DNA from: DASVVT01 sp036386415
GTDB taxonomy: Bacteria > Acidobacteriota > Blastocatellia > Pyrinomonadales > Pyrinomonadaceae
Direction of reading: 5' to 3'
DNA length: 36,979 nt
NCBI GenBank assembly: GCA_036386415.1
Contig: DASVVT010000073.1
Coordinates: 1-36,979, forward strand
This document shows, in pieces, positions 18,452-26,786 of this stretch. Position 1 is the stretch's first letter. Every line of letters begins with the position of its first letter. The notes beneath the pieces are model-generated. The model was given only the letters and a program-made list of their open reading frames with translations. It did not search any database and was not told the origin of the DNA. Position numbers and translations under genes: made by a program.

Positions 18452-20119
18452 TCAGGTGCGCCGCCCCACAGCGAGAGGCCGCCACAACTCCTGCAAGCGT
18501 CGCCCGCTGGCCGTCTGTAGCAGGCTCATGAGCCCCATGTAGCCGTAGCCGAAGAAGAAGAGGAAGAGAAAAGGGATCGTGCCCCACAGGTGCATACGCA
18601 TGGCGTAGAGCATGGCGAGCAGGAAATAGATGGCGAAGCCAAGCTCCAAAAGCGGCAGGAGGCCGCGCTTGCGCTTATACTTTTTACGCTTCCACGTTTC
18701 GTCCGTCGTCTCCTCGACGCGATACTTGGGCGTGCGCACGAACTCCGTCTTCCACCCGACGAGGGCTTCGAGCACGGCGCGGGCGTTGGAGAAAGCGAGC
18801 CCTATGCCGAGCGCCATGACGAGCGGCAGGTGAAGAAGCCTCGGCGTGCGCCGCTTGTCCAGATACCAGACGCCCGTGCCGTAAAAGAGGATCACGGAGA
18901 TGGTCGAGAAGAAGAGGAGCGGCACGTCGAAGGCCATCAAGTGGTAGAAGCCCTGATTGTAGCGTACGAGCAGGAGCGGGAATTGCAGGAGGCTGACGAC
19001 GATCATCAAAGGGTAGCTGATATTGCCCGTCAGGCGAAAGAACATCTCCAGCTTGACCCGGAGCGGCAGGGGCGCGCCCCAGATTCTGCGGTAAAGCTTC
19101 AGCCCGACCTGCATCACGCCCTTCGCCCAGCGCCGCTGCTGCGCCTTGAAAGCGTTGATCTCGACGGGGATTTCAGCGGGCGCGTCTTCGTCCAACAGGT
19201 AGACGAAACGCCAGCCCATCAACTGCGCGCGGAAACTGAGGTCTGTATCTTCCGTCAGCGTATCGTGCTGCCAGCCGCCGGAGAGCTCTATGGCTTTGCG
19301 TCGCCAGATACCGGCTGTCCCGTTGAAATTGAAGAAGCCGCCCGTGCGGTTTCTGACCGTCTGTTCGACGACGAAGTGGCCGTCGAGCATGATGGTCTGA
19401 AGGCGCGTCAGAAGATTGTAGGAGCCGTTGATGTGTGACCAGCGCATCTGCGCACAACCGACGAGCGGGTCTGTGAAGTAGTGAACGAGCTTGCGCAGGC
19501 AATCCGGCTTGGGCACGAAATCCGCGTCGAAGATGGCGACCAGTTCGCCGCTGGCGGCCTTCAACCCGTTCTCCAGCGCCCCGGCCTTAAATCCCGTCCT
19601 GTCCGAGCGATGTATGTAGACGATGTCGAAGCCCTGCTCCCTGTAATGCTCGACGGTGGCGCGCGCAAGCCTCACAGTTTCGTCTGTCGAATCATCCAGC
19701 ACCTGAATCTCTATGCGCTCGCGCGGGTAGTCTATCTCCGTCACAGCCTTCAAGAGCCGCTCGACGACGTACATCTCGTTAAAAAGCGGGAGCTGCACGG
19801 TGATGCGCGGCAATTCAGTCTCGCGGAAAGAGGCTTTCGGTCGAGGCACTATCTGGCGGTAGCGCCAGAAGTCCACCACCTGCTTGATGCGGTAAGCGCC
19901 ATAGACGGCGAGCACTGTGAGGATGGTGAAGTAGAGGATGAGAATCGTCCAGTCAAAACCGTCGAGCCGGTAGAGCGGGCTGATGTTGCCGCTCGTCTTG
20001 GTGATTACAGACTGGTAGTTTTCCCACAACTCGATGGTCTTTTTCTTCAGTTCTTCGGGCGTGGCCTGTGCGGCTGCCATGAGCGCGCAGATCAGCATTG
20101 CGGGATTGGCGAAAGACAT
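18452..20119 (-). CDS. Processive family 2 glycosyltransferase (cellulose-synthase-like)
   Basis: The product has 555 residues. An N-terminal transmembrane helix (WTILILYFTILTVLAVYGAY, about 57-76) precedes the cytosolic GT-A domain. The motifs of processive GT2 enzymes are in order: LDDSTDE (141-147), DAD (198-200), TEDTD (289-293) and QQRRW (337-341). Four or five transmembrane helices follow from about 365 and again near the C-terminus. It should transfer sugar from a nucleotide donor on the inner membrane, building a polysaccharide or a glycolipid; the product cannot be read from sequence. No BcsB, PilZ or other polysaccharide genes lie next to it, so it is not a complete cellulose operon. 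The start lacks a clear ribosome site. Confidence 0.93.
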   Translation of the reverse strand: MSFANPAMLICALMAAAQATPEELKKKTIELWENYQSVITKTSGNISPLYRLDGFDWTILILYFTILTVLAVYGAYRIKQVVDFWRYRQIVPRPKASFRETELPRITVQLPLFNEMYVVERLLKAVTEIDYPRERIEIQVLDDSTDETVRLARATVEHYREQGFDIVYIHRSDRTGFKAGALENGLKAASGELVAIFDADFVPKPDCLRKLVHYFTDPLVGCAQMRWSHINGSYNLLTRLQTIMLDGHFVVEQTVRNRTGGFFNFNGTAGIWRRKAIELSGGWQHDTLTEDTDLSFRAQLMGWRFVYLLDEDAPAEIPVEINAFKAQQRRWAKGVMQVGLKLYRRIWGAPLPLRVKLEMFFRLTGNISYPLMIVVSLLQFPLLLVRYNQGFYHLMAFDVPLLFFSTISVILFYGTGVWYLDKRRTPRLLHLPLVMALGIGLAFSNARAVLEALVGWKTEFVRTPKYRVEETTDETWKRKKYKRKRGLLPLLELGFAIYFLLAMLYAMRMHLWGTIPFLFLFFFGYGYMGLMSLLQTASGRRLQELWRPLAVGRRT

Positions 20120-20169
20120 TTAGAAAACTCAGGAACGTTTCAATCAAGTACCCGACGCGGCGCTTTCGG

Positions 20170-20229
20170 AGCCGAACGCTTCCGGTTCCCACGAGCGGCC
20201 ACAACGCTAAACGAGCAGCGCGTTCGGCT
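20170..20229. repeat. Inverted repeat between GT2 and small membrane-protein gene
   Basis: AGCCGAACGC (20170-20179) pairs perfectly with GCGTTCGGCT (20220-20229) around a 40-nt loop. It lies between a minus-strand stop (20291) and the next minus-strand start (20119). It could be a weak terminator or a leader structure. Confidence 0.5.
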
Positions 20230-20290
20230 TAAATGCATCGAAGCGCTGCCCGGCTTAAGACGCTACATTGTACCCTAATAGATGCCTGTA

Positions 20291-20815
20291 TTAAAGACCG
20301 GGTATGCCCCCCGGAGCGTCGGCGCTACCGGGCAGAGTTGGAGGAGGAGGAGGAGGCGGCAGCGTTGTCGTCTCATTGCGCTTCTCGAACAGAGTGACGC
20401 CGAGGAGGCCGCCGAGCGCTTCGAGGACGACCAACAGGACGACGCCGAAAATGATACCCGCGAGAATAATAAAAGTCAGCGAGTTCTCGTTGAACTCAAC
20501 TCCGAACTGCCGCATACGCGCTTCCGCTTCGCGAAGCATTATCTGGATGTTGTCTCTATTGAGCAGGTAGCTGATCGCGAGAAACGCAAGCCTGAACACA
20601 CCCGTGACGGCTCCGGCCAGGGCTCCGACGATTACGCCTTCGCCCTTCGAGACGGGAGTCTGTGACTTCCTGATCAAGAGGTAGGCTGCGAGCACGCCGC
20701 CGAGGATGGTCAAAATGATGGTGCAGCACCTGACGCCCGGAATGAGCGACAGCAGCAGTAAGAGCAGGAATATAGACCCTCCACCAATGAACGCTGGCAG
20801 CAACTTATTCTTCAT
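20291..20815 (-). CDS. Small membrane protein, unknown function
   Basis: The product has 174 residues with four predicted transmembrane helices: about 7-25 (FIGGGSIFLLLLLLSLIPG), 30-48 (CTIILTILGGVLAAYLLIR), 60-82 and 112-140. A Cys pair (VRCC) sits at the start of helix 2 and GEG-VIVGALAGAVTG precedes helix 3, a pattern I associate with small membrane proteins frequent in Acidobacteriota. The C-terminus is a soluble tail with seven consecutive prolines, encoded by a (GGA)n-like tract near 20340-20362 on the plus strand. No function is known. The ribosome site is weak (GAAGG). The gene sits between DUF2085 and GT2 genes on the same strand. Confidence 0.78.
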   Translation of the reverse strand: MKNKLLPAFIGGGSIFLLLLLLSLIPGVRCCTIILTILGGVLAAYLLIRKSQTPVSKGEGVIVGALAGAVTGVFRLAFLAISYLLNRDNIQIMLREAEARMRQFGVEFNENSLTFIILAGIIFGVVLLVVLEALGGLLGVTLFEKRNETTTLPPPPPPPTLPGSADAPGGIPGL

Positions 20816-20869
20816 CGCATGGTGCCTTCGGGGAAATATTGAACAAGCTTGAGGTACGGCCTTCCGAGT

Positions 20870-21511
20870 TTATATACGGCTCGACGGCGAGCTGTAATCG
20901 CTGGGCGCGCTGCGTCGCGTTGAAGTGAGGTTCACGTCGGCCATGCGCCGCTTATCTTCCACCGAAGCTGTGGCGCGGCGCGCTGGAAACAGGTAGCCCC
21001 AGCCGTAGAGGCTTAAATCGATTAGACCCGGCACAACGTAGAAAGCGCACACAGCGCCCAGCAGCGCCGCCGTCGCAAAGCGTGAAAGATGTGTATTCTC
21101 CCAGAAGCCTAAGAACCCGAGCGCCCAGTCCACGAGCGTCGGCACACAAGCCGCGAGCAGCCAGCGTCGTCGCGGCGTCTCCAGTTGACGCAAACTGCGC
21201 CCCAGCGGATAGACGAGCACACCCAGAGCAAACCCCGCATAGAGCCCCGTGCACCTGGCGCAGACGGCGAAGCTATGACCTGCAAGGTGAAACGAGCGTT
21301 CGGGAATTTGATGGCACAGGAAACTGAAAGCTCCGTAGACCGTGAGCGCAAAAAAATTGTGTCCGCGAGCCTGCGCCAGAGGCGCGCCCACGATTAACCC
21401 AGGCAGCGCGAGCGCGAGCCCCAAGACCACACACCACACGACGAGCGGCCCCTTCAAAGACAGCCCGCGCGGGGAGCACTGCGGAATGTAAACCTGGGCG
21501 GAAGAGAACAT
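20870..21511 (-). CDS. DUF2085 membrane protein
   Basis: The ATG at 21511 is preferred; a GTG two codons earlier is equally possible, and the upstream sequence is a heptad repeat that leaves no room for a normal ribosome site. The product has about 213 residues with four or five transmembrane helices. The family signature is intact: FSFLCHQIPERSFHLAGHSF then AVCARCTGLYAGFALG, with conserved Cys, His and a CxxC that suggest metal or redox binding at the membrane face. The function of DUF2085 is not known. The last 30 residues are polar and probably cytosolic. It lies downstream of the fructose-bisphosphatase gene on the same strand. Confidence 0.9.
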   Translation of the reverse strand: MFSSAQVYIPQCSPRGLSLKGPLVVWCVVLGLALALPGLIVGAPLAQARGHNFFALTVYGAFSFLCHQIPERSFHLAGHSFAVCARCTGLYAGFALGVLVYPLGRSLRQLETPRRRWLLAACVPTLVDWALGFLGFWENTHLSRFATAALLGAVCAFYVVPGLIDLSLYGWGYLFPARRATASVEDKRRMADVNLTSTRRSAPSDYSSPSSRI

Positions 21512-21519
21512 AAACACTC

Positions 21520-21668
21520 AAGTAGACAGTAGCCAGTAGTCAGTAGTCAGTAGAAAAGAAAAGCGTTTGATGTGGTTGATGTTGTTCATCATAAACCATA
21601 GTAGCCAGCGAAGCATCGCACTCTGCTTTCTTTCTACTGGCTACTGACTACTGTCTACTGTCTACTGT
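21520..21668. repeat. Inverted heptad-repeat element (CAGTAGA/CAGTAGT), copy 2
   Basis: The left arm (21520-21555) is made of CAGTAGx/CAGTAGC-type heptamers and the right arm (21632-21668) of their complements, with about 75 bp between. It fills the whole gap between the fructose-bisphosphatase stop (21671) and the DUF2085 start (21511). Confidence 0.9.
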
Positions 21669-21670
21669 TT

Positions 21671-22720
21671 TTAGAATCGAATCACCGAGTCGGGGCCGCC
21701 TTCGACGTGCACGGTATCGACGAAGCGTATGTTCCTCGATTCAGTCGTCATGACGAGGGAATGCGTACGCTTGCCTGTGCCGAAGAAGCGTACGCCGCGC
21801 AGCAGCGCTCCGTCTGTGACGCCCGTGGCGGCGAAGATGATACTTTTGCCGGGCGCGAGATCGTCCGTGTCGTAAATCTTATCTGGATCAGTGATGCCCA
21901 TCTCGCGCAGGCGCTCGATGACCTGATCGCGGGCTGGCACTTTGTCCTTATCGACGCCGAGGCGGTCGGGATCAAAGACCAGCCGGGCTTGAATCTCTCC
22001 GTTCAAGCACTTCATCGCCGCCGCCGTCAGCACGCCTTCCGGCGCTCCGCCGATGCCCATCAGCGCATGTATGTTTGTGCCCGCGACGGCTGCCGAGATA
22101 CCCGCCGAAAGATCGCCATCGCCGATTAAGCGTATGCGCGCGCCCGCTTCGCGAACTTCGCTGATTAACTTCTTGTGACGTGATCTTTCGAGCACGATGA
22201 CCGTCAAATCTTCCACGTCGCGCCCGAGACGACGCGCGATGTTCTTCAAGTTGTCTTTGACGGGCGCGTCAATGTCGATAGCGCCGCGCGACGAAGGGCC
22301 GACGACGATCTTATCCATGTAAATGTCGGGCGCGTTGAGGAGTCCGCCTCGTTCGGCGGCGGCCAGCACGGCGATGGCGTTGTTGGCTCCGAGCGCACAC
22401 AGGTTCGTGCCTTCGAGCGGATCGACGGCGATGTCAACTTCCGGGAATGCATCGCGCGTATCCTTGGGCGCTCGGAAGCCTGCGCCGATCTCCTCGCCTA
22501 TGTAGAGCATAGGCGCTTCGTCGCGCTCGCCTTCGCCGATCACGATCCGGCCACGCATCGGCACGGCGTCCATCACCTCGCGCATCGCTTCGACGGCGAC
22601 GTGGTCCGAATACTTGCGGTCGCCCTGTCCCATCGTGCGTGCCGCCGCAATCGCCGCCGATTCACAGACGCGCAGAAAATCCAGAGACAGCTCACGCTCT
22701 ATCTTCAACTCTTGTTTCAT
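21671..22720 (-). CDS. glpX: Fructose-1,6-bisphosphatase class II (GlpX)
   Basis: The start at 22720 is supported by AGGAG four nt upstream; the frame extends further but without a start signal. The product has 349 residues, near the usual size of about 330. Hallmarks are GEGERDEAPMLYIGE (62-76) and DPLEGT (100-105), which bind the metals and phosphate. Further ones are GDGDLSAGI, GIGGAPEGVLTAAAMKCLNG and FAATGVTDGALLRGVRFFG. It removes the 1-phosphate of fructose-1,6-bisphosphate in gluconeogenesis. Some class II enzymes also act on sedoheptulose-1,7-bisphosphate; nothing here decides that. It is followed on the same strand by DUF2085, with a heptad-repeat element between. Confidence 0.96.
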   Translation of the reverse strand: MKQELKIERELSLDFLRVCESAAIAAARTMGQGDRKYSDHVAVEAMREVMDAVPMRGRIVIGEGERDEAPMLYIGEEIGAGFRAPKDTRDAFPEVDIAVDPLEGTNLCALGANNAIAVLAAAERGGLLNAPDIYMDKIVVGPSSRGAIDIDAPVKDNLKNIARRLGRDVEDLTVIVLERSRHKKLISEVREAGARIRLIGDGDLSAGISAAVAGTNIHALMGIGGAPEGVLTAAAMKCLNGEIQARLVFDPDRLGVDKDKVPARDQVIERLREMGITDPDKIYDTDDLAPGKSIIFAATGVTDGALLRGVRFFGTGKRTHSLVMTTESRNIRFVDTVHVEGGPDSVIRF

Positions 22721-22794
22721 CCTTCTCCTGTGCTCCCGATTAGAAGTTTTGAGCCGCGCGCCGAGTTCAGACACAAAAGCGGCTCGCGTGATCG

Positions 22795-22830
22795 AAGAAA
22801 TGCGCCGCCATACTAGCAGAGCAGGCGCGG
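22795..22830. repeat. Dispersed motif with CCGCCATACTAGCAGAGC core, copy 1
   Basis: The string AAGAAATGCGCCGCCATACT followed by AGCAGAGCAGGCGCG recurs at 25097-25130 with two mismatches (CCCCGCC and GCGGGCG). The similarity seems to reach about 15 bp further upstream (GGCTCGCG against GGGTCGCG). Origin unknown. Confidence 0.8.
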
Positions 22831-22870
22831 AAATTGTAGAGCAAGAAGGGCAGTTGCTCGATCATAAATC

Positions 22871-22899
22871 TTGACTCCCCACATACTCAGGCATAGACT
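22871..22899 (+). promoter_or_regulatory. Candidate sigma-70-type promoter of the MopE-type gene
   Basis: TTGACT (22871-22876) and TAGACT (22894-22899) are separated by 17 bp, 125 bp upstream of the ATG at 23024. The -35 box matches the consensus at 5 of 6 positions and the -10 box at 4 of 6. Confidence 0.3.
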
Positions 22900-23023
22900 G
22901 CCCCTGGTTCGCATTAAGCGTTAGCAAGAGCCTGACTCACACAATGCCTAAAGGTCTTCCTCCTGCTGACCACTTCTCAACTTACTTCACGGTAGGTTGC
23001 CCCCATCGAAGGAGGAACTTCAC

Positions 23024-24886
23024 ATGAAAGCCCTTTCCAGACGCCGGATCACACTCAGTTTAGCATTTGTACTTTGCATCGGCCTGCCAAGCAGCATCGG
23101 GGTTGTGTTGAGCACGGCCCAGATCAAGTCACAACAGCAGGAAGCTTTACCTGCCTGGAAGGTTAAGAATGTCGGAGGTAAACGTGTAACAGAAGAGATG
23201 GACGAGGTCGATTATTCCGCTTCACCGGAGAGAGTGATAGAGAACCAGATACCTCGTCACCTGCCGATCAAAGTAGAGTTTCAAAATCTCAAGGCCGAGC
23301 CGCTGCTCCGCAACTTGCAGATTAAGGTGACGAACACCTCGAAGAAACCGATCTACTTTTTAGATATGGCGATCTTGTTTCCAGGTATTAAAGTTGGGGG
23401 TTATGGCATAATCATTCCCCTGCGATATGGCAGAATGGAACTGATAGATTTCAACGAGCCGTTGCGCGCCGAAGATACGCCGATCACTCCGGGCGAGAGC
23501 TATGTTTTTACGGTTCCTAAAGATGACGTGGAATCCTTCGAGCACCACGCGGCCAGCATCCACCTTGCGCAGTCTCAGATCAGAATGGTTCATCTTGTCT
23601 TTCAGCAACTCAACTTCGGCGATGGAACAGGATTTGTGAGTACGGGAGGAACGCCGATGCCAAACAAACCGAAGGGGAAGACATCAAACGGTTCTTGCGG
23701 GGTGGGGAGGGGGGCGGGGCGAGTCAGTATCAATCTCACAGACGTTCAGTTTAATCCTCCCACCATCACGCTCCTTCAAAACTTCTTGAGACCCATCGCC
23801 TTTATAAAAGGAAGCAGCCCATTTCCAGAACCTTCACTTCAGTCGAACTTATGCTGCCCTGGCTCATCTTGTTCTTTTCTAAAAAGAGCCTTTTACAATT
23901 GCCAATGCGGGCAAGCCAGAACTATCTCGGTCGTAGGCTGCGAAGACCCTCTTGGCATGTGTGGCGAACCAACTCGAAAAATTAAGAAATGTGGCACAAA
24001 CAATGAAATTCTTTGTCCCGAATACCTGATTAACCCTTGTTCTGCCTACTGTGACCGAGATGGAGATGGTCGGTATGCCGAGAGTTGCGGCGGCACAGAT
24101 TGTAATGATGAGCCTGGAGAAGGCGCGAATGTCTACCCCGGCGCTCCCGAATTATGCGACGGAAAGGATAACAACTGTGACGGGCGAACTGATGAAAATT
24201 GTCCCATCGCCGGATGTGGCACTATCCGATATTGCGGAGCAGGTTACTGGGATACGGAGTATTGCGGTTGCGTCTGCGATGTCGTCAACACCCTGACGGC
24301 TGTTGATGGCGGTGAGACTGATCTGGCCTGCCCGACCCCGATATTGATCGACCCTCGCGGCAACGGCTTTGACCTGACCAGCGTACAAAGCGGCGTTGTC
24401 TTCGATCTGAACAACGACGGCAGGCCGGAGCATCTGAGTTGGACACGCGCTGGCGCGGACGATGCGTGGCTGGCTTTGGATCGCAACGGTAATGAGACGA
24501 TTGACAACGGCGCAGAGCTATTCGGCAACGTCACGCCACAGCCTCAGCCGCCAACAGGCCAGGCGCGCAACGGCTTCCTCGCACTTGCTGAATATGACAA
24601 GTCGGAGAACGGTGGCAACAGCGATGGCGAGATAGATGGCAGAGACGCCATCTTCTCCGCTTTACGTCTGTGGCAGGACACGAATCACAACGGCCTCTCA
24701 GAGCCGGGTGAGTTACGCGCGTTAGCATCGCTCAAGATCGGGTCTATTTCGCTGGACTATAGCGTCTCAAGGCGGCGCGACCAATACGGCAACCAGTTCC
24801 GTTATCGCGCCAGGGTGGACGACGCGCAACACTCACCAGCAGGGCGTTGGGCTTGGGACGTGATTCTCGTCTACTGGCCTTCTTGA
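23024..24886 (+). CDS. Secreted multidomain protein with MopE-type and EF-hand-like calcium motifs
   Basis: The ATG at 23024 has a perfect AAGGAGG 8 nt upstream. The product has 620 residues. A signal peptide (LSLAFVLCIGLPSSIGVVLS) precedes an N-terminal beta-rich region of about 200 residues with no recognised family. A Cys-rich part follows (NLCCPGSSCSF to PCSAYC). At about 343-393 lies a MopE-type metal-binding motif: CDRDGDGRYAESCGGTDCND, then YPGAPELCDGKDNNCDG. The C-terminal 180 residues contain Asp-rich EF-hand/dockerin-like loops (FDLNNDGRPE, LDRNGNETIDNGAELFG, DTNHNGLSEPGEL) and end in a conserved beta region (YGNQFRYRARVDD). Calcium-bound surface attachment or secretion is plausible but unproven. 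The C-terminal domain is of a kind common in secreted Acidobacteriota proteins. Confidence 0.88.
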   Translation: MKALSRRRITLSLAFVLCIGLPSSIGVVLSTAQIKSQQQEALPAWKVKNVGGKRVTEEMDEVDYSASPERVIENQIPRHLPIKVEFQNLKAEPLLRNLQIKVTNTSKKPIYFLDMAILFPGIKVGGYGIIIPLRYGRMELIDFNEPLRAEDTPITPGESYVFTVPKDDVESFEHHAASIHLAQSQIRMVHLVFQQLNFGDGTGFVSTGGTPMPNKPKGKTSNGSCGVGRGAGRVSINLTDVQFNPPTITLLQNFLRPIAFIKGSSPFPEPSLQSNLCCPGSSCSFLKRAFYNCQCGQARTISVVGCEDPLGMCGEPTRKIKKCGTNNEILCPEYLINPCSAYCDRDGDGRYAESCGGTDCNDEPGEGANVYPGAPELCDGKDNNCDGRTDENCPIAGCGTIRYCGAGYWDTEYCGCVCDVVNTLTAVDGGETDLACPTPILIDPRGNGFDLTSVQSGVVFDLNNDGRPEHLSWTRAGADDAWLALDRNGNETIDNGAELFGNVTPQPQPPTGQARNGFLALAEYDKSENGGNSDGEIDGRDAIFSALRLWQDTNHNGLSEPGELRALASLKIGSISLDYSVSRRRDQYGNQFRYRARVDDAQHSPAGRWAWDVILVYWPS

Positions 24887-24920
24887 CGTGCCGACTGTCA
24901 AAGGAAATTCATGCAGGTAG

Positions 24921-24966
24921 AGGAAACCGCCCGCAGTTCTTAACAGACTTCCGGGCGGTTTCCCAT
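24921..24966 (+). terminator. Terminator-like hairpin after the MopE-type gene
   Basis: GGAAACCGCCCG (24921-24932) pairs perfectly with CGGGCGGTTTCC (24951-24962), with an 18-nt loop, 35 nt after the stop codon. A T/C-rich run (CATATCTTCCCTTT) follows rather than a clean T-tract. Confidence 0.65.
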
Positions 24967-24974
24967 ATCTTCCC

Positions 24975-25082
24975 TTTAATCAGCAGCGGCGGCTTCTCTT
25001 GATTCCGTCGGACGCCACGGCGGAAGCGTCTTGCGCGCGGCCTTCGCTTTTTAGATCAAACGCCAAGTCCTAACATCAAAAT
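24975..25082 (-). pseudogene. Remnant of a second acyl-CoA dehydrogenase C-terminus
   Basis: Read on the minus strand, this stretch encodes KAKAARKTLPPWRPTESREA followed by AAAD and a stop. The intact gene just upstream ends KEKAARKRLPPWKPTESREA, then VAAD and a stop. Similarity continues to about 25082 (the region matching LMQADWALG) but with an in-frame TAA and a shift. No upstream coding part survives before the repeat at 25139. It is therefore a decayed partial tandem duplicate, or the tail of a former paralogue. Confidence 0.85.
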
Positions 25083-25096
25083 GGGTCGCGAGATGT

Positions 25097-25130
25097 AAGA
25101 AATGCCCCGCCATACTAGCAGAGCGGGCGC
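25097..25130. repeat. Dispersed motif with CCGCCATACTAGCAGAGC core, copy 2
   Basis: It matches the copy at 22795-22830 except for two bases. It sits between the dehydrogenase remnant and a heptad-type element. Confidence 0.8.
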
Positions 25131-25138
25131 GAAGAGGA

Positions 25139-25237
<99 letters not shown>

Positions 25238-25241
25238 GCTT

Positions 25242-26474
25242 TTAGTCTGCGGCGACGGCCTCTCTTGATTCCGTAGGCTTCCAGGGTGGAAGCCGCTTGC
25301 GCGCGGCCTTCTCTTTTCTCATCCCCAGCGCCCAGTCGGCCTGCATCAAGGTGTGTATGTCGCGCGTGCCTTCGTAGATGACCGCCGCTTTGCAGTTGCG
25401 CAGGTAGCGCTCGACAGGATAATCGTTCGAGTAGCCGTTAGCGCCGTGCACCTCTATCGCCATCGAGGCAGCCTTCTCGCTGCGGATGGTCGCTTGCCAT
25501 TTCGCCAGAGAAGTCTCCTTGGCGTTGAACTTGCCCGTGTTCTTCAGGTAGCCCGCGCGCAGCCACAGGAGGTGGCACATCTGGTAATCGGCCTCCATCT
25601 CGGCGATCTTCTGTTTGACGAGCTGGTGGTTGGCGATCTTCGTCCCGAACGTCTCGCGCTCAAGGGCGTAAGCGACTGAGGCGTCGCGCGCCGCGCGTAT
25701 GACGCCGGTTGCGCCCGCCGCCACAGTATAACGCCCCTGCTCCAAAGCGAACATGGCGATCTTGAATCCTTCGCCCTCTTCGCCCACCATGTTCTCTGCG
25801 GGCACGCGCACGTCCTGCAACGAAAAGTATCCGGTGTTGCCCGCGCGGATGCCCATCTTGCCGTGGATCGTGCCGGAGGAAAAGCCTTTCATTCCGCGCT
25901 CGACGATGAAGCAGGACATCCCCGTGTGATCGCGCTTGCGGCGTTTCTCTTCGTCCGTCCAGCAGAAGAAGAGGAAGTTGTCGGCCACATCCGCGAGACT
26001 GATCCACATCTTTTCGCCGTTCAAAATCCACTCGTCGCCCTCGCGTCGTGCGCTGGAGCGCGCGCCGACCACGTCCGAGCCCGCGCCGGGCTCCGTCAAC
26101 CCGTAGGTGGCGAGTTTCTCGCCCTTGGCCTGTGGCACCAGATACTTGCGCTTCTGCTCCTCCGTGCCCCACGTCAGAAGCGTCATCGAATTAAGCCCCG
26201 TGTGCACGGACATGACGACGCGCAGGAACGTATCGACGGCCTCAAGCTCCTCGCACACCAGCCCGAGCGAGATATAGTCGAAGCCAGCGCCTCCATACTC
26301 TTCCGGGATGCAGACGCCGAGGATGTTTAGCTCCGCCATCTTGTCCAGGATGGAGCGATCAAACTGCTGCTTTTCGTCCAACTCCTTGATGCGGGGGGCG
26401 ACCTCCTTTTGAGCGAAATCACGCACCGTCTGGCGTATCGCCTTATGGTCATCAGTCAATTCAAATTCAATCAT
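25242..26474 (-). CDS. Acyl-CoA dehydrogenase
   Basis: The product has 410 residues, and AGGAAGAG lies just before the ATG. The N-terminal helical domain (LTDDHKAIRQTVRDFAQKEV), the middle beta domain with FAD-binding YGLTEPGAGSD and WILNGEKMWIS, and the C-terminal helical domain are complete. The catalytic base is probably E368 in VIYEGTRDIH, the position used by short-chain and butyryl-type enzymes. ETFGTKIANHQLVKQKIAEM is a further family mark. It oxidises an acyl-CoA to the enoyl-CoA, passing electrons to ETF; chain length cannot be told. No other beta-oxidation gene is near. A remnant of a related C-terminus lies 160 bp downstream. Confidence 0.95.
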   Translation of the reverse strand: MIEFELTDDHKAIRQTVRDFAQKEVAPRIKELDEKQQFDRSILDKMAELNILGVCIPEEYGGAGFDYISLGLVCEELEAVDTFLRVVMSVHTGLNSMTLLTWGTEEQKRKYLVPQAKGEKLATYGLTEPGAGSDVVGARSSARREGDEWILNGEKMWISLADVADNFLFFCWTDEEKRRKRDHTGMSCFIVERGMKGFSSGTIHGKMGIRAGNTGYFSLQDVRVPAENMVGEEGEGFKIAMFALEQGRYTVAAGATGVIRAARDASVAYALERETFGTKIANHQLVKQKIAEMEADYQMCHLLWLRAGYLKNTGKFNAKETSLAKWQATIRSEKAASMAIEVHGANGYSNDYPVERYLRNCKAAVIYEGTRDIHTLMQADWALGMRKEKAARKRLPPWKPTESREAVAAD

Positions 26475-26660
26475 TCGTCTCTTCCTTAGATAGGGGAATT
26501 ACTGACTCGGCCTTGCCCTGCGAAAGCGGGCGGCAGGTCATATTAAAACTCTACGGGTTGCTTTTATGGGATCGCGCAACCGCACATACTACAACACGAA
26601 CTACGTTCGGGCAAAAGCCGCCGCTCCGAGAAGAGGAGTATAGCCGAAGACGGTTAAATC

Positions 26661-26749
26661 TTAACCGCAAAGAGCGCAGAGAATAAGGCGCAAAGGTCAC
26701 AAAGAGTCTTCTCCTTTCGTGTGCTCCCTTTGCGTCCCTGGCGCTTAAT
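26661..26749. repeat. CGCAAAG-type palindromic repeat (4 of 5)
   Basis: It opens TTAACCGCAAAGAGCGCAGA and has GGCGCAAAGGTCAC; the right half closes CTCCCTTTGCGTCCCTGGCG and CTTAA. It lies in the divergent gap upstream of the dehydrogenase gene, so it is not confined to gene 3' ends. Confidence 0.85.
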
Positions 26750-26786
26750 CTTTTCTTGGAGGGGATCGGGTTTTAGACACGAGAAC

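Larger units (their letters stand above)
22721..23023. other. Divergent intergenic region between glpX and the MopE-type gene
   Basis: It contains one copy of a dispersed 36-bp motif (22795-22830) and a candidate promoter (22871-22899), both listed. No small gene is supported. Confidence 0.4.

Noticed and set aside
18452..20119. Cellulose synthase operon
   Set aside because: Only the catalytic-type GT2 gene is present; no PilZ domain, BcsB, BcsC or endoglucanase gene lies nearby.
18590..20278. Plus-strand open frames opposite the GT2 gene
   Set aside because: The minus strand carries all GT2 motifs in order; the plus-strand products are charged and featureless.
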